From: an uncultured bacterium
GTDB taxonomy: Bacteria > Cyanobacteriota > Vampirovibrionia > Gastranaerophilales > Gastranaerophilaceae
Length of the DNA: 25,281 nt
Assembly: GCA_900549855.1 (NCBI GenBank)
Contig: URPS01000031.1
Coordinates: 1 to 25,281, forward strand
Direction: 5' to 3'
Positions 1 to 7,660 of this stretch are shown piece by piece. The stretch's first letter is position 1; every line of letters begins with the position of its first letter. The notes beneath the pieces were generated by a model. It was given only the letters and a program-made list of their open reading frames with translations, was not told where the DNA came from and did no database searches. Both the position numbers and the translations under genes were made by a program.

Positions 1-13
1 AAAGGAGACAAAG

Positions 14-775
14 ATGTCAGTAGCATCACTTATTGAATTATTAGAAGCAGGCGTTCACTTTGGACACCAAACACAACACTGGAACCCAAAAATGAAACCA
101 TATATTTATGGTGCAAGAAATGGTATTTATATTCTTGATTTAAGAAAAACTACCGATTTATTGGACGCAGCTTATGATGCAGTTAGAGAATATGCAGCAA
201 AAGGTAAAAACGTACTTTTCGTTGGTACAAAGAAACAAGCAGCAGAAGTTGTAGCTGAAGAAGCTAACAGAGCTGGTGCTTATTATATCAACAGAAGATG
301 GTTAGGTGGTATGTTAACTAACTTTGAAACAATCAGAGGCAGAGTTAACAAACTTAGAGAAATGGAAGATTTCATTTCTTCTGGTCACATCGAAAAATTA
401 CCTAAAAAAGAACAAGCACAATTGAACAGACAACTTGCTAAATTAAGCAAGACTTTGGGCGGTATTAAAGAAATGCGCGGTCTTCCTGATATTATTTTTG
501 TAATTGATCAGGCTAAAGAAGATATCGCAATTAAAGAAGCTAACAAATTAGGTATACCTGTTATTTGTTTAGCAGATACAAATGCTAACCCAGATGGCAT
601 TAACTACATTATCCCTGGTAATGATGATGCAATTCGTGCTATCAAATTGATTACTTCAAAATTGGCTGATGCTGTTTTGGAAGGTAAACAATTAAAAGAA
701 AACAATGCTAATTCAAAAGGCAAAGTAGAAGCTGTTACAGCTGCTGATGCAGGTGTAGAAACTGCTAACGTTTAG
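14..775 (+). CDS. rpsB: 30S ribosomal protein S2
   Basis: This is ribosomal protein S2 (253 aa), a component of the small subunit that helps hold S1 and the mRNA near the platform. The opening LLEAGVHFGHQTQHWNPKM, the central INRRWLGGMLTNF and the later GLPDIIFVIDQAKEDIAIKEA are all conserved S2 blocks. The length is typical for the family. A Shine-Dalgarno sequence, AAAGGAGA, lies at positions 1-8, so the ATG at 14 is the start and the gene is complete even though the window begins just upstream. The C-terminal 30 residues or so are low-complexity and Ala/Val-rich, as is common in S2. tsf follows on the same strand, the usual bacterial order. The promoter must lie upstream of the window. Confidence 0.98.
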   Translation: MSVASLIELLEAGVHFGHQTQHWNPKMKPYIYGARNGIYILDLRKTTDLLDAAYDAVREYAAKGKNVLFVGTKKQAAEVVAEEANRAGAYYINRRWLGGMLTNFETIRGRVNKLREMEDFISSGHIEKLPKKEQAQLNRQLAKLSKTLGGIKEMRGLPDIIFVIDQAKEDIAIKEANKLGIPVICLADTNANPDGINYIIPGNDDAIRAIKLITSKLADAVLEGKQLKENNANSKGKVEAVTAADAGVETANV

Positions 776-780
776 AATTG

Positions 781-845
781 TGAATAGTGAATGGTGAATA
801 GTGAACTTAACTTTTCACTATTCACTTCTCACTTTTCACTATTTA
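781..845 (+). repeat. Heptamer repeats forming a hairpin between rpsB and tsf
   Basis: Three tandem heptamers TGAATRG (781-801) are followed, after a short gap, by five heptamers of the CTATTCA/CTTTTCA type (811-845). The two groups are complementary: 795-805 pairs perfectly with 814-824 over 11 bp, leaving an 8-nt loop (806-813), and a weaker stem continues outward. The structure ends just before the tsf ribosome binding site (848-855), so it could act as an attenuator, an mRNA stabiliser or a passive repeat. I see no long T-run directly after it, so it is not a classical terminator. Confidence 0.85.
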
Positions 846-863
846 AAGAAGGAGATATTTAAC

Positions 864-1727
864 ATGAATATTACAGCTACAATGGTAAAAGAACTTCGTG
901 ATAAAACTGGTGCCGGCATGATGGATGCTAAAAAGGCATTGGTAGAAGTTGATGGCGATATGGAAAAAGCAATGGAAGTACTTCGTCAAAAAGGTATTGC
1001 TTCTGCAGATAAGAAAATGGGTAGAATCGCTGCTGAAGGCAGAGTTGGTTCTTATGTTTCTGATTCAGTTGGCGCTATGATTGAAGTTAACTGCGAAACT
1101 GACTTCGTTGCTAAGAATGCTGAATTTATTGAATTAACAAATGGTTTAGCTCAAGTTGTTGCAGAATCTAATCCTGCAGACATAGAAGCTTTATTGGCAA
1201 CAGATTGCCCTAAATGTGGTAAACCTATTGCTGAAGTTATCAAAGAAAAAATCGCATCAATCGGTGAAAAAATCACTGTTAGAAGATTTGTTAGATATGA
1301 AGGCAACGTTGCAACTTATATCCACAACGGTAAAATCGGTGTTCTTCTTCAAACAGATGCAAAAGATGATGTTTTGGCAAAAGATATTTGCTTACATATC
1401 GCATCTTCTGCTCCGGAATTTGTTTCTAGAAAAGATATTCCTGCAGAAGTAATTGAAGAAGAAACAAGAATCGAAATGGGTAAAGAAGACTTGGCTAAGA
1501 AACCTGAACAAATCAGAGCTAAGATTGTTGAAGGCAGAGTTAACAAGTTAATGGCTCACAGATGTTTGGTAGAACAACCATTTGTTAAGAACCCTGAACA
1601 AACTATCGAACAATTGATTTCTGGTAAATTCAACATTGTTAAATTTGACAGATTTGTTCTTGGTGAAGGTCTTGAAAAAAGAAACGACAACTTTGCAGAT
1701 GAAGTTATGAGCCAATTGGGCAAATAA
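864..1727 (+). CDS. tsf: Elongation factor Ts
   Basis: EF-Ts (287 aa) catalyses GDP/GTP exchange on EF-Tu. The N-terminal UBA-like segment (VKELRDKTGAGMMDAKKAL) and the EF-Tu-contacting core containing CETDFVAKN are clear, and the length matches classical EF-Ts. I chose the ATG at 864 because AAGGAGAT precedes it at the right distance. An upstream in-frame start at 801 would be translated from the heptamer repeats and is rejected. One oddity is a CPKCGKP motif near residues 114-120, just before IAEVIKEKIASIGEKITVRRF, which looks like half of a zinc knuckle and is not usual in the family. The gene is followed by a strong intrinsic terminator and is co-oriented with rpsB. Confidence 0.98.
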   Translation: MNITATMVKELRDKTGAGMMDAKKALVEVDGDMEKAMEVLRQKGIASADKKMGRIAAEGRVGSYVSDSVGAMIEVNCETDFVAKNAEFIELTNGLAQVVAESNPADIEALLATDCPKCGKPIAEVIKEKIASIGEKITVRRFVRYEGNVATYIHNGKIGVLLQTDAKDDVLAKDICLHIASSAPEFVSRKDIPAEVIEEETRIEMGKEDLAKKPEQIRAKIVEGRVNKLMAHRCLVEQPFVKNPEQTIEQLISGKFNIVKFDRFVLGEGLEKRNDNFADEVMSQLGK

Positions 1728-1750
1728 TTTATTTCTATTGAAAATATTAA

Positions 1751-1785
1751 AAGCAGGGTAAAGATTTTCTTTACCCTGTTTTTTA
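1751..1785 (+). terminator. Intrinsic terminator of rpsB-tsf
   Basis: A perfect 10-bp stem, CAGGGTAAAG (1755-1764) with CTTTACCCTG (1770-1779), closes a 5-nt loop. It is preceded by AAA and followed by six T residues (1780-1785). It sits 23 bp after the tsf stop codon. Confidence 0.95.
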
Positions 1786-1798
1786 TCTGTTTTTATAA

Positions 1799-1824
1799 TG
1801 TAGGTCAGCTTTACCAAGCTGACA
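1799..1824. repeat. Interspersed 26-bp hairpin repeat, copy 1
   Basis: The 8-bp arms GTCAGCTT (1804-1811) and AAGCTGAC (1816-1823) enclose a TACC loop and are flanked by TGTAG and A. A second copy lies at 19961-19986 with the same loop size and one compensatory base-pair change. It is therefore an interspersed, structure-conserved repeat (REP-like) and not part of the tsf terminator, which ends 14 bp earlier. Confidence 0.85.
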
Positions 1825-1938
1825 AAAAATTCATCATTTGTAATTTTTACCGGACAATAGTGCCCACAATGTGAGAGGGATGTTTTGATAGACAAAACCT
1901 TGTAGCTTGAATTTTTGTAAAATTTACACTCAAACCTC

Positions 1939-1966
1939 TTGTAAGTTTCGAAAAATGAGTTAAACT
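1939..1966 (+). promoter_or_regulatory. Possible promoter of the 115-aa gene
   Basis: TTGTAA (1939-1944) and TAAACT (1961-1966) are spaced 16 bp apart, each matching four of six consensus bases of a sigma-70 promoter. The TAAACT box ends 18 bp before the ATG at 1985, leaving room for the AGAGGA ribosome binding site. The assignment is weak and rests on position and partial consensus. Confidence 0.4.
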
Positions 1967-1984
1967 GATAACAGAGGATTAGTT

Positions 1985-2332
1985 ATGAGCTCAATATCAG
2001 GTATAAACACATCCATTTACTCCGGTTTAATTGAAGATTTATCTTCTTATATACCTTCACGTTCAGCTTTGGACTCCAAGGCTCCGAGTGTTAATCGTGA
2101 TGAAGCATCAACGGTTGATTTGAGTAATTATTATTCTAATGTAATGCCAGGTGATGTTCTTCAGACTGTAGCAGAGAATGTATCTCAGTCTGCTAAAGAG
2201 TTGGATAATGCAATGGTACAGGCTTTAGCAAATGGTTACACCGTTCAGGATGCATGTAATATCCAAATGGCAAAGGCAGCTTACGCTGCAAACTGTCGTG
2301 TAGCAAAATCTACATTTGAACTTTCAATTTAG
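1985..2332 (+). CDS. Small unknown protein with rod-protein-like C-terminal helix
   Basis: This is a 115-aa protein with no signal peptide or membrane segment. The ATG is preceded by an AGAGGA ribosome binding site. The N-terminal half is Ser-rich and probably disordered. The C-terminal half (from about residue 60) is predicted helical and ends NIQMAKAAYAANCRVAKSTFEL, which resembles the C-terminal helix of flagellar rod and hook proteins, where Ala-Tyr-x-Ala-Asn precedes the end. That likeness is only at the pattern level, no flagellar gene is nearby, and the N-terminal rod motif is not evident. It could equally be an unrelated helical protein. The gene follows an interspersed hairpin repeat and has no obvious operon partner. 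Confidence 0.75.
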   Translation: MSSISGINTSIYSGLIEDLSSYIPSRSALDSKAPSVNRDEASTVDLSNYYSNVMPGDVLQTVAENVSQSAKELDNAMVQALANGYTVQDACNIQMAKAAYAANCRVAKSTFELSI

Positions 2333-2405
2333 TGGTTTATAGTGTAAATTCAGTTTTACCCGTCTGTGCAATTTTTATTTTTCAATAATTGCATTAATCT
2401 GTGGT

Positions 2406-3107
2406 ATGAAAAAAATTTTGTTATTGTTAATCTTTGCGATAATTCCGGTTTTTGCGTACGAAGTTTTTAATCCGGATAATTTTGATTACAAAGAAAACGG
2501 CGACAAACTTCTTTTCGTCCTTGATTATTCAAATAGTATGGGCGAATATTTGGAGCATAAGACCAAAGTTAATCAAGTTAAGGAGATGATGCATACAATT
2601 CTGCCGCAGATTTCTGATAGTACAAAAGTCGGATTAAGAGTTTACGGTCATACTTGTAATTTGATTGCGTATAATGCGTGTAGAAGTTCTGAGCTTGTTG
2701 TACCACTAGGATTTTCTAACAAATCCAGTATTCTTTCAGAAATGTCACATCTTCGCCCGAGAGGAATGACACCGATTACATATTCTCTAAAACAAGCCGT
2801 CGACAAGGACTTGGATGGGTATGACGGAATTAAACACATAATTCTATTGACTGATGGCGGAGAAAATTGTGACGAAAGTCCGTGCGATTACGCTATTGGG
2901 CTTGTAAAAACCAGAAAAGATATTAAGATTGATGTAATCGCTTTTAATGTTCATGATGAAGACGATTTAGCGCAGCTGCAGTGCACTGCAAATGTAACAG
3001 GAGGACGGTTTACGGAAGCCGATACAAAAGCTGAATTGTTTCGTTCAATGGAAGATTTGGTGTTACCTCATAAAAATGTCGAAGCGACATTGTATGGAAC
3101 TGAATAA
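2406..3107 (+). CDS. Exported von Willebrand factor A domain protein
   Basis: This 233-aa protein starts with a Sec-type signal peptide (MKK, a hydrophobic run to about residue 16, likely cleavage after FAYA-like residues 15-18), so it should act outside the cytoplasmic membrane. Residues 35-215 form a vWA fold. The metal-ion-dependent adhesion site looks complete: DYSNS (D40, S42, S44), the Thr in RGMTP (about T122) and the Asp in LLTDGGEN (about D150). vWA domains of this type bind divalent metal and a protein partner. The family is related to the TerY/ChlD/BatA-like group, but the partner is unknown here. No Shine-Dalgarno sequence is visible before the ATG. The gene ends just before a terminator-like hairpin at 3133. 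Confidence 0.88.
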   Translation: MKKILLLLIFAIIPVFAYEVFNPDNFDYKENGDKLLFVLDYSNSMGEYLEHKTKVNQVKEMMHTILPQISDSTKVGLRVYGHTCNLIAYNACRSSELVVPLGFSNKSSILSEMSHLRPRGMTPITYSLKQAVDKDLDGYDGIKHIILLTDGGENCDESPCDYAIGLVKTRKDIKIDVIAFNVHDEDDLAQLQCTANVTGGRFTEADTKAELFRSMEDLVLPHKNVEATLYGTE

Positions 3108-3132
3108 AGGCTCTCTGATAAACATATCTATA

Positions 3133-3163
3133 AATCACCTATTGCACAGGTGGCTGATTTTTT
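3133..3163 (+). terminator. Bulged terminator-like hairpin after the vWA gene
   Basis: AATCA-CCT (3133-3140) pairs with AGG (3148-3150) and TGATT (3155-3159) across a 4-nt bulge, around an ATTGCAC loop, and leads into a run of six T residues (3158-3163). The stem is imperfect, so termination is likely but may be partial. The loop contains the -35 box of the downstream promoter. Confidence 0.6.
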
Positions 3164-3170
3164 GTATAAT
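3142..3170 (+). promoter_or_regulatory. Promoter of the GH57 gene
   Basis: TTGCAC (3142-3147) and a perfect TATAAT (3165-3170) are spaced 17 bp apart. Transcription should begin near 3177, two or three bases before the ATG at 3180, giving a nearly leaderless mRNA. It overlaps the preceding terminator hairpin. Confidence 0.8.
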
Positions 3171-3179
3171 TCTGTTAGT

Positions 3180-5420
3180 ATGAATAAGCGTGTTAAGAAA
3201 CTTTCTCTTGCTATTTATTGGCATATGCACCAACCGGTTTATGAACTTGAAGGTACTTATCTAATGCCCTGGGTGCGTTTACACGCTGTTAAAGATTATT
3301 TGGATATGGTTTTGATATTGGAAAAATTTCCAAAGTTAAAACTTAATTTTAATATTGTTCCGGCTCTTTTGGATTCAATTATTGATTATACAGAAAACGG
3401 GTATCATGATATTCATTCAGAGCTTTCTGTTTCAGATACAGAGTTTTTGACTGATGAAGAGAAAGCTTTTATATTGAATAATTTTTTTAGCTCCAAATTT
3501 GAAACAATGATTTATCGGAGTGAAACCTATAAAGAGCTTTATCAAAAAAGATTTTCTAAAGATGTTGCCACTCTGGAAGATTTTTCTGCACAAGAACTTT
3601 CGGACTTGATGGCTTTGTTTAATCTCGTGTGGATTGACCCTATTCATTTTGAGCATTATCCACGTTTAAAAGAATTGTGGAAAAAACAATCCGGATATAC
3701 ACGTGATGAAAGAATTGAAATTGTTGACATTCAAAAACAAATAATAAGGGAAATTATACCGACTTACAAAAAATATATTCAAGAAGGTCGGATTGAGCTA
3801 ACAACAAGTCCTTATTATCACGCAATTTTACCTATTTTAATTGATGTAAAATCTTCTGTAAAAAATGTGATTACAACAGAAGGGTTGCCTGCAAGTTTGG
3901 GTATGCTTGATGATGCAAAATATCAGATAAAAAGTGCGCTTGATAGGATTGAAGAAGTTTTTGGGGTAAGACCAAAAGGTATGTGGCCACCGGAATTATG
4001 TCTGGGACCTAAAACGCTTAATTTATTAGCAAAAGAAGGTGTAAAATGGACTCTTTCTGATGAAGGAGTTTTGGCAAACTCTATAAATTTTGATTTTATC
4101 AGAGATTTTAAGGGAAATCTTACAGATCCGTATCATTTGCTGAAAGTTTATAATTACGAAACTAAAGATACGAATATAGATATTATTTTCCGTGATAGGT
4201 CAATTCCAAATTTAATAAACTTTGAATATGCAGGAATTAATCCAAATATGGCAGCAGGAGATTTATTTGAAAAAATTAAGATGATTCAAAGTAAACTTTT
4301 GGTATCACCAGATGAAAAACATTTGCTTACTATAGCTTCTGACAGTGAAAACTGTTGGGAAAATTATCAAAATGATGGACGTGACTTTTTAGAAAATATC
4401 TATTCAATGATTGAAGATGACGAATCACTAGAAACAGTGCTTATTAGTGATTATATAGAGCAAGACCAACACAAAAAAAGTTTGAAAAAGATTTATTCCG
4501 GCTCTTGGATTGATAAAACTTTTCAATTCTGGATTGGAGATGCTGAAAAAAACAAAGCTTGGGCTTATTTGAAGAAAACAAAAGATGATTTTGATAATTT
4601 TGTAAAAGAAAATAAAAAACATCCGAAGATTAAACAGGCAAAGCGAGAATTGCTGATAGCAGAAGGCAGTGATTGGTTCTGGTGGTATGGAGAACCTAAT
4701 AATTCCGGTCAGGATTACGTTTTTGATTATATGTTTAGAGAACGCTTAAAAAATGTGTATCTTGATTTGGATTTAAAATATCCGGAATACTTGGATAAGA
4801 CTTTGATAACGTCAGTAGAAGTACCGTTTAGGCATCCAAAACGAGCTATTACGCCTCGTATGGACGGTTTAAATTCCAGTATTGAAGATTGGTATAATGC
4901 AGGTTCGCTTAGCTTACTTGATGGTCCTGTTTTTAGAGAAAACAAGAACGTTGATAAGATAAATTTTGGATGCGATAAAGATAATGTTTATATAAGACTT
5001 CATGTTAATAAAGGCTCCGGTGAGATAAGTTTTATCGATAGGATTAATCAATTTTATATTTATACCAGAAATGCGACTAGAATATGTGATAGAGCTTATA
5101 TAAGATTAATTAGCAAAACAGATAATCCGTATCCGATTCTGTTGGAAAAATTTGAACGTGAATTAACATTAACATTGGTTAAAGACACGCTTTATCCGGT
5201 AAGATTAACATCCGTCTTACATCCTAATATGTGGACATTGGATAATCCGGAAGGTATCCAAATTGTGTATAACGATGTGATTGATATATGTATACCATTT
5301 GACAAATTGGGAATAAATGCCGGAGAAACGGTAGAGTTCTTTATGGCAAATACAGATTCCGGTGTTAAGAATACTTATATTCCGCAAGAAATCCTTATGG
5401 CAATGACAAGAGAAGCTTAG
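3180..5420 (+). CDS. Glycoside hydrolase family 57 alpha-glucan enzyme
   Basis: The product (746 aa from the ATG at 3180) belongs to GH57, retaining enzymes that hydrolyse or rearrange alpha-1,4/1,6-glucans. The family's first motif is seen as YWHMHQP (residues 13-19). The block carrying the catalytic Glu is seen as GMWPPELCLG (E at about 272), and the block carrying the acid Asp as TIASDSENCWE (D at about 388). The region after about residue 540 looks like a beta-rich C-terminal domain of the kind appended to amylopullulanases. There is no signal peptide, so the substrate is probably cytoplasmic glycogen or maltodextrin. Exact specificity (amylase, amylopullulanase or glucanotransferase) cannot be read from motifs. 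A GTG at 3150 would start inside the terminator/promoter overlap and is disfavoured. Confidence 0.9.
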   Translation: MNKRVKKLSLAIYWHMHQPVYELEGTYLMPWVRLHAVKDYLDMVLILEKFPKLKLNFNIVPALLDSIIDYTENGYHDIHSELSVSDTEFLTDEEKAFILNNFFSSKFETMIYRSETYKELYQKRFSKDVATLEDFSAQELSDLMALFNLVWIDPIHFEHYPRLKELWKKQSGYTRDERIEIVDIQKQIIREIIPTYKKYIQEGRIELTTSPYYHAILPILIDVKSSVKNVITTEGLPASLGMLDDAKYQIKSALDRIEEVFGVRPKGMWPPELCLGPKTLNLLAKEGVKWTLSDEGVLANSINFDFIRDFKGNLTDPYHLLKVYNYETKDTNIDIIFRDRSIPNLINFEYAGINPNMAAGDLFEKIKMIQSKLLVSPDEKHLLTIASDSENCWENYQNDGRDFLENIYSMIEDDESLETVLISDYIEQDQHKKSLKKIYSGSWIDKTFQFWIGDAEKNKAWAYLKKTKDDFDNFVKENKKHPKIKQAKRELLIAEGSDWFWWYGEPNNSGQDYVFDYMFRERLKNVYLDLDLKYPEYLDKTLITSVEVPFRHPKRAITPRMDGLNSSIEDWYNAGSLSLLDGPVFRENKNVDKINFGCDKDNVYIRLHVNKGSGEISFIDRINQFYIYTRNATRICDRAYIRLISKTDNPYPILLEKFERELTLTLVKDTLYPVRLTSVLHPNMWTLDNPEGIQIVYNDVIDICIPFDKLGINAGETVEFFMANTDSGVKNTYIPQEILMAMTREA

Positions 5421-5421
5421 G

Positions 5422-5718
5422 CTACATATATTTGATTAAAATATTCATCAAGTCTTCTTTTTTTCTGAAGCCGCTGAAACGTTCCATTTCTCGCCCATTT
5501 TGAAATACTAAAAACGTTGGAAAAGAGCGAATACCAAGTCTTTTAACTAATTCTTCGTTATTATCAACATCAACTTGTCCTACATATATTTTATCCATTT
5601 GCAAAAGCTCATTTTCTTGTTTTGCACAGTATCCGCACCAAGTAGCGTAAAATTCGATAAGTTTTAAACCTGTTGCAGTTTCATCAATAAAATTATCTCT
5701 GTTTAGTTCTTTTAGCAT
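5422..5718 (-). CDS. Small thioredoxin-like protein
   Basis: This 98-aa protein has a thioredoxin fold with the active site WCGYC (W27-C31) instead of the common WCGPC, and the cis-proline strand FPTFLVF (P67). CGYC is nearer to the glutaredoxin/PDI-type redox motif CPYC/CGYC, so its potential may be less reducing than that of housekeeping thioredoxin. It has no signal peptide, so it probably acts in the cytoplasm. AAGGAGG lies upstream of the ATG. Its stop codon is one base from the stop of the converging GH57 gene, with no terminator between them. The oxidoreductase partner and substrate are not shown by context. Confidence 0.92.
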   Translation of the reverse strand: MLKELNRDNFIDETATGLKLIEFYATWCGYCAKQENELLQMDKIYVGQVDVDNNEELVKRLGIRSFPTFLVFQNGREMERFSGFRKKEDLMNILIKYM

Positions 5719-5783
5719 AAATTTTCCTCCTTAATAAGAATATTAGAATTTGGTATTTATTTCATTGCCTGACCGATTAAAAA

Positions 5784-5817
5784 TAGCAAAATTATTTTTT
5801 ATAGGACTTATAAAAGT
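5784..5817 (+). promoter_or_regulatory. Recurrent 5' element TAGCAAA...TATAAA, copy A
   Basis: TAGCAAA (5784-5790), TATTTTTTA (5793-5801) and TATAAA (5809-5814) directly precede the ATG at 5818, which lacks a Shine-Dalgarno sequence. The same arrangement at nearly the same distance from the ATG occurs at 11758 and, on the minus strand, at 24878. Confidence 0.55.
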
Positions 5818-6564
5818 ATGAACATAAGTTTTACAAATACTAATCTTACATTCTGCTCAACCGGAAGATTTTATAAAGCTAAAGATGGCGATGAATTTGG
5901 ATGTAACAGTTGGCTTTTTCGAGATGATATGGATTGGAAAAAGCTGGCAGAATATGAAATTGCACATTTTAAAGATAAAGAACAAGTTAACACTCTTATG
6001 TTTGCAGCTTCAGATGGGTCTGAAGCGTATACAAATATTATCTCTTTGTACGAAAACTCAAAAGCGCAGGATGATACTAAAAAATTTTTCCCTATAATGG
6101 CATATGATTTGGATGAAGAAATTGTAAAAGCTGCCAAAAGTGGTTATATTAAGACTTGCTTGAATGATAGAATGCAATTACAGATGAAATGCAATAACTA
6201 TGAAGATTATTTTGAAAACACGGATAAAAAGCTGGAGATTGCAGAAGATAAAGGCTTGCAGAGAGAAAAGACATTTAAAGTGAAAGATATTTTAACGAAG
6301 AATGTTAACTTCCATCAAGGCGATATGTTTGAAAAAATACAGGAATTAAAAGATAATTCCAACACTGTTCTAATGTGTAGAAATATTTTGGGCTACTTTT
6401 TAGATGATAAAATAGAAGAATTTATCCAAAGTGCTGCAAAATTTTTGAAGTCAGGCAGTCTTTTTGCAATTGGTAATCATGATACAAGATTCTTTGATAT
6501 AAAATCTTGTATGGAACATTTTGGTTTTAAACAAATTTTTCATAATTTATATGAAAAAATTTAG
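5818..6564 (+). CDS. Degenerate CheR-like SAM-dependent methyltransferase
   Basis: The 248-aa product keeps the layout of the catalytic half of CheR chemoreceptor methyltransferases. FAASDGSEAYTNI (residues 62-74) matches the SAM-binding 'CSTGEEPYS' loop. MAYDLDEEIVKAAKSGY (94-110) matches the acidic strand and following helix. FHQGDMFE (165-172) matches motif III. VLMCRNILGYF (184-194) matches the diagnostic CRN-x-x-x-YF. AIGNHD (217-222) stands where CheR has GxSE. The N-terminal helical domain of CheR is missing and several hallmark positions are changed, so the substrate may not be a chemoreceptor. No chemotaxis gene is nearby. Its start, MNISFTNTNLTF, resembles the lineage N-terminal motif. 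It converges on the HNH-like gene with overlapping stop codons. Confidence 0.8.
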   Translation: MNISFTNTNLTFCSTGRFYKAKDGDEFGCNSWLFRDDMDWKKLAEYEIAHFKDKEQVNTLMFAASDGSEAYTNIISLYENSKAQDDTKKFFPIMAYDLDEEIVKAAKSGYIKTCLNDRMQLQMKCNNYEDYFENTDKKLEIAEDKGLQREKTFKVKDILTKNVNFHQGDMFEKIQELKDNSNTVLMCRNILGYFLDDKIEEFIQSAAKFLKSGSLFAIGNHDTRFFDIKSCMEHFGFKQIFHNLYEKI

Positions 6565-7577
6565 CGTTTATTTTTTTTGGAAAAAGCTCTGCGTTCTGCT
6601 GCAACAGCTTGTTTTTCGTCATATTTGTAGTTCGATAAATCCAACAAAATAGAACCTTTTGATTCTCTAGCCAGAGTTCTTCTTATTTTATAAGGATACG
6701 TTTCTTTCCCTTTTAGCCAGCCTCTATCTATGTAATTTATAATTTGATTAATGTAATTTTGGCAATGTTTTGGAATGTTTGGAAACATCTTTATAAATTT
6801 ATATAATGGCATATTAGAACGCATGCTGTTTGCGCCGCCTGACGCAAGTATAAAATTCCCTATATCATTTGCACCGCTGTGACTGTTAGGTTTAACGTGT
6901 TCTATTGTTGCAACAGATGGACGCAAAAGCCTTTTTGCTATCTCTTGTTGACTTCTGTCTGCATATTTGACGATAAAAGCATTCTCACTTGTGCCGGAAG
7001 TTGGAAGGTAAACGGCTCGGTCTTTTAATAGTCCAAATGTTTTACGCTCACTTTTGTTTGGAGTTATTTCGTCCAAAGAATCTAATAAAATTTTTCTCTT
7101 GAATGTATCTTCTTTATTATTTTCAATGATAACTTGTCTGCAGCGTGTTGTTTTTGCATGTACTGCAAGTGCGTTATTAGGCGACATTCCAAGCGAAATC
7201 TTATCAACATCATCAAGTACCTTAAACTCTTCAAGTTTTAATTTTGTAATTGCACCGTTGTACCACATTTTTAGGCAATCTTGCATCTGAAAATCCGGAT
7301 GAGTTTTAGCACAAGATTCAAACCGCTTAAAGATTTTTTTCTCGGTTTTTTGCATATATTTTTTGAATTTTAATAGGACTGCCACAGCTTCTGCGATATT
7401 GGTACATTTATCAAGTTTTCGTTCTATATTACCAATGTCACTGCCAAGAATCATTTCTACTCCAAAATATGGGCATTTCATCCTGCGGAGTTTCTTTAAG
7501 ACGTTACCTTCGGAAGTATTTGCACCAAAAGCAATAGATTTTTTTTGTTCAAAAGATGGTTGAAAAGTAGCCATCAT
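6561..7577 (-). CDS. HNH-endonuclease-like protein with N-terminal motif
   Basis: This is a 338-aa protein. Near the C-terminus, TIEHVKPNSHSGANDIGNF (H227, N241) followed by N250 has the pattern of an HNH nuclease core, namely the catalytic His, the middle Asn and the last Asn. An N-terminal MKCPYFGVEM (33-42) recalls the Cys-x-x-Cys knuckle before many HNH cores, but the second Cys is Phe and about 185 residues separate it from the core, so nuclease activity is uncertain. The start is debatable. The frame is open to 7703, with TTG 7703 or ATG 7697 just after the upstream stop. I prefer ATG 7577, because a good promoter lies between and because MMATFQPSF...IAFGA resembles the lineage motif. 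Confidence 0.65.
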   Translation of the reverse strand: MMATFQPSFEQKKSIAFGANTSEGNVLKKLRRMKCPYFGVEMILGSDIGNIERKLDKCTNIAEAVAVLLKFKKYMQKTEKKIFKRFESCAKTHPDFQMQDCLKMWYNGAITKLKLEEFKVLDDVDKISLGMSPNNALAVHAKTTRCRQVIIENNKEDTFKRKILLDSLDEITPNKSERKTFGLLKDRAVYLPTSGTSENAFIVKYADRSQQEIAKRLLRPSVATIEHVKPNSHSGANDIGNFILASGGANSMRSNMPLYKFIKMFPNIPKHCQNYINQIINYIDRGWLKGKETYPYKIRRTLARESKGSILLDLSNYKYDEKQAVAAERRAFSKKNKR

Positions 7578-7630
7578 AGATTTTGGCTTTTGAAAATTAG
7601 TTGATATGAAATTTATAGGAAAAATTTGCA

Positions 7631-7660
7631 CTATAACATCCTTTATTGAAGCTTTGCAAA
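7631..7660 (-). promoter_or_regulatory. Promoter inside the 5' part of the HNH-like reading frame
   Basis: On the minus strand TTGCAA (7660-7655) and TATAGT (7636-7631) are spaced 18 bp apart, and TGT before the -10 box makes it an extended -10. It would start transcription about 47 bp before the ATG at 7577 and supports that start. It does not exclude co-transcription from the upstream DUF1653 gene. Confidence 0.6.

Noticed and set aside
781..845. CRISPR array
   Set aside because: The units are 7 bp, contiguous and without spacers. No cas gene is present.
1548..1895. Open frame of 115 codons on the minus strand across the tsf end and terminator
   Set aside because: It overlaps the conserved 3' part of tsf, the terminator and a hairpin repeat, and has no ribosome binding site. 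It is a by-product of AT-rich sequence.
1941..1971. Sigma-28-like flagellar promoter (GTAAGTTT ... ACTGATAA) before the 115-aa gene
   Set aside because: The boxes are 15 bp apart where 11 bp would be expected, and both are imperfect. The rod-like tail of the protein alone is not enough to support it.
3150..3179. GTG start for the GH57 enzyme
   Set aside because: It falls inside the terminator hairpin and upstream of the predicted transcription start. The conserved GH57 region begins after the ATG at 3180.
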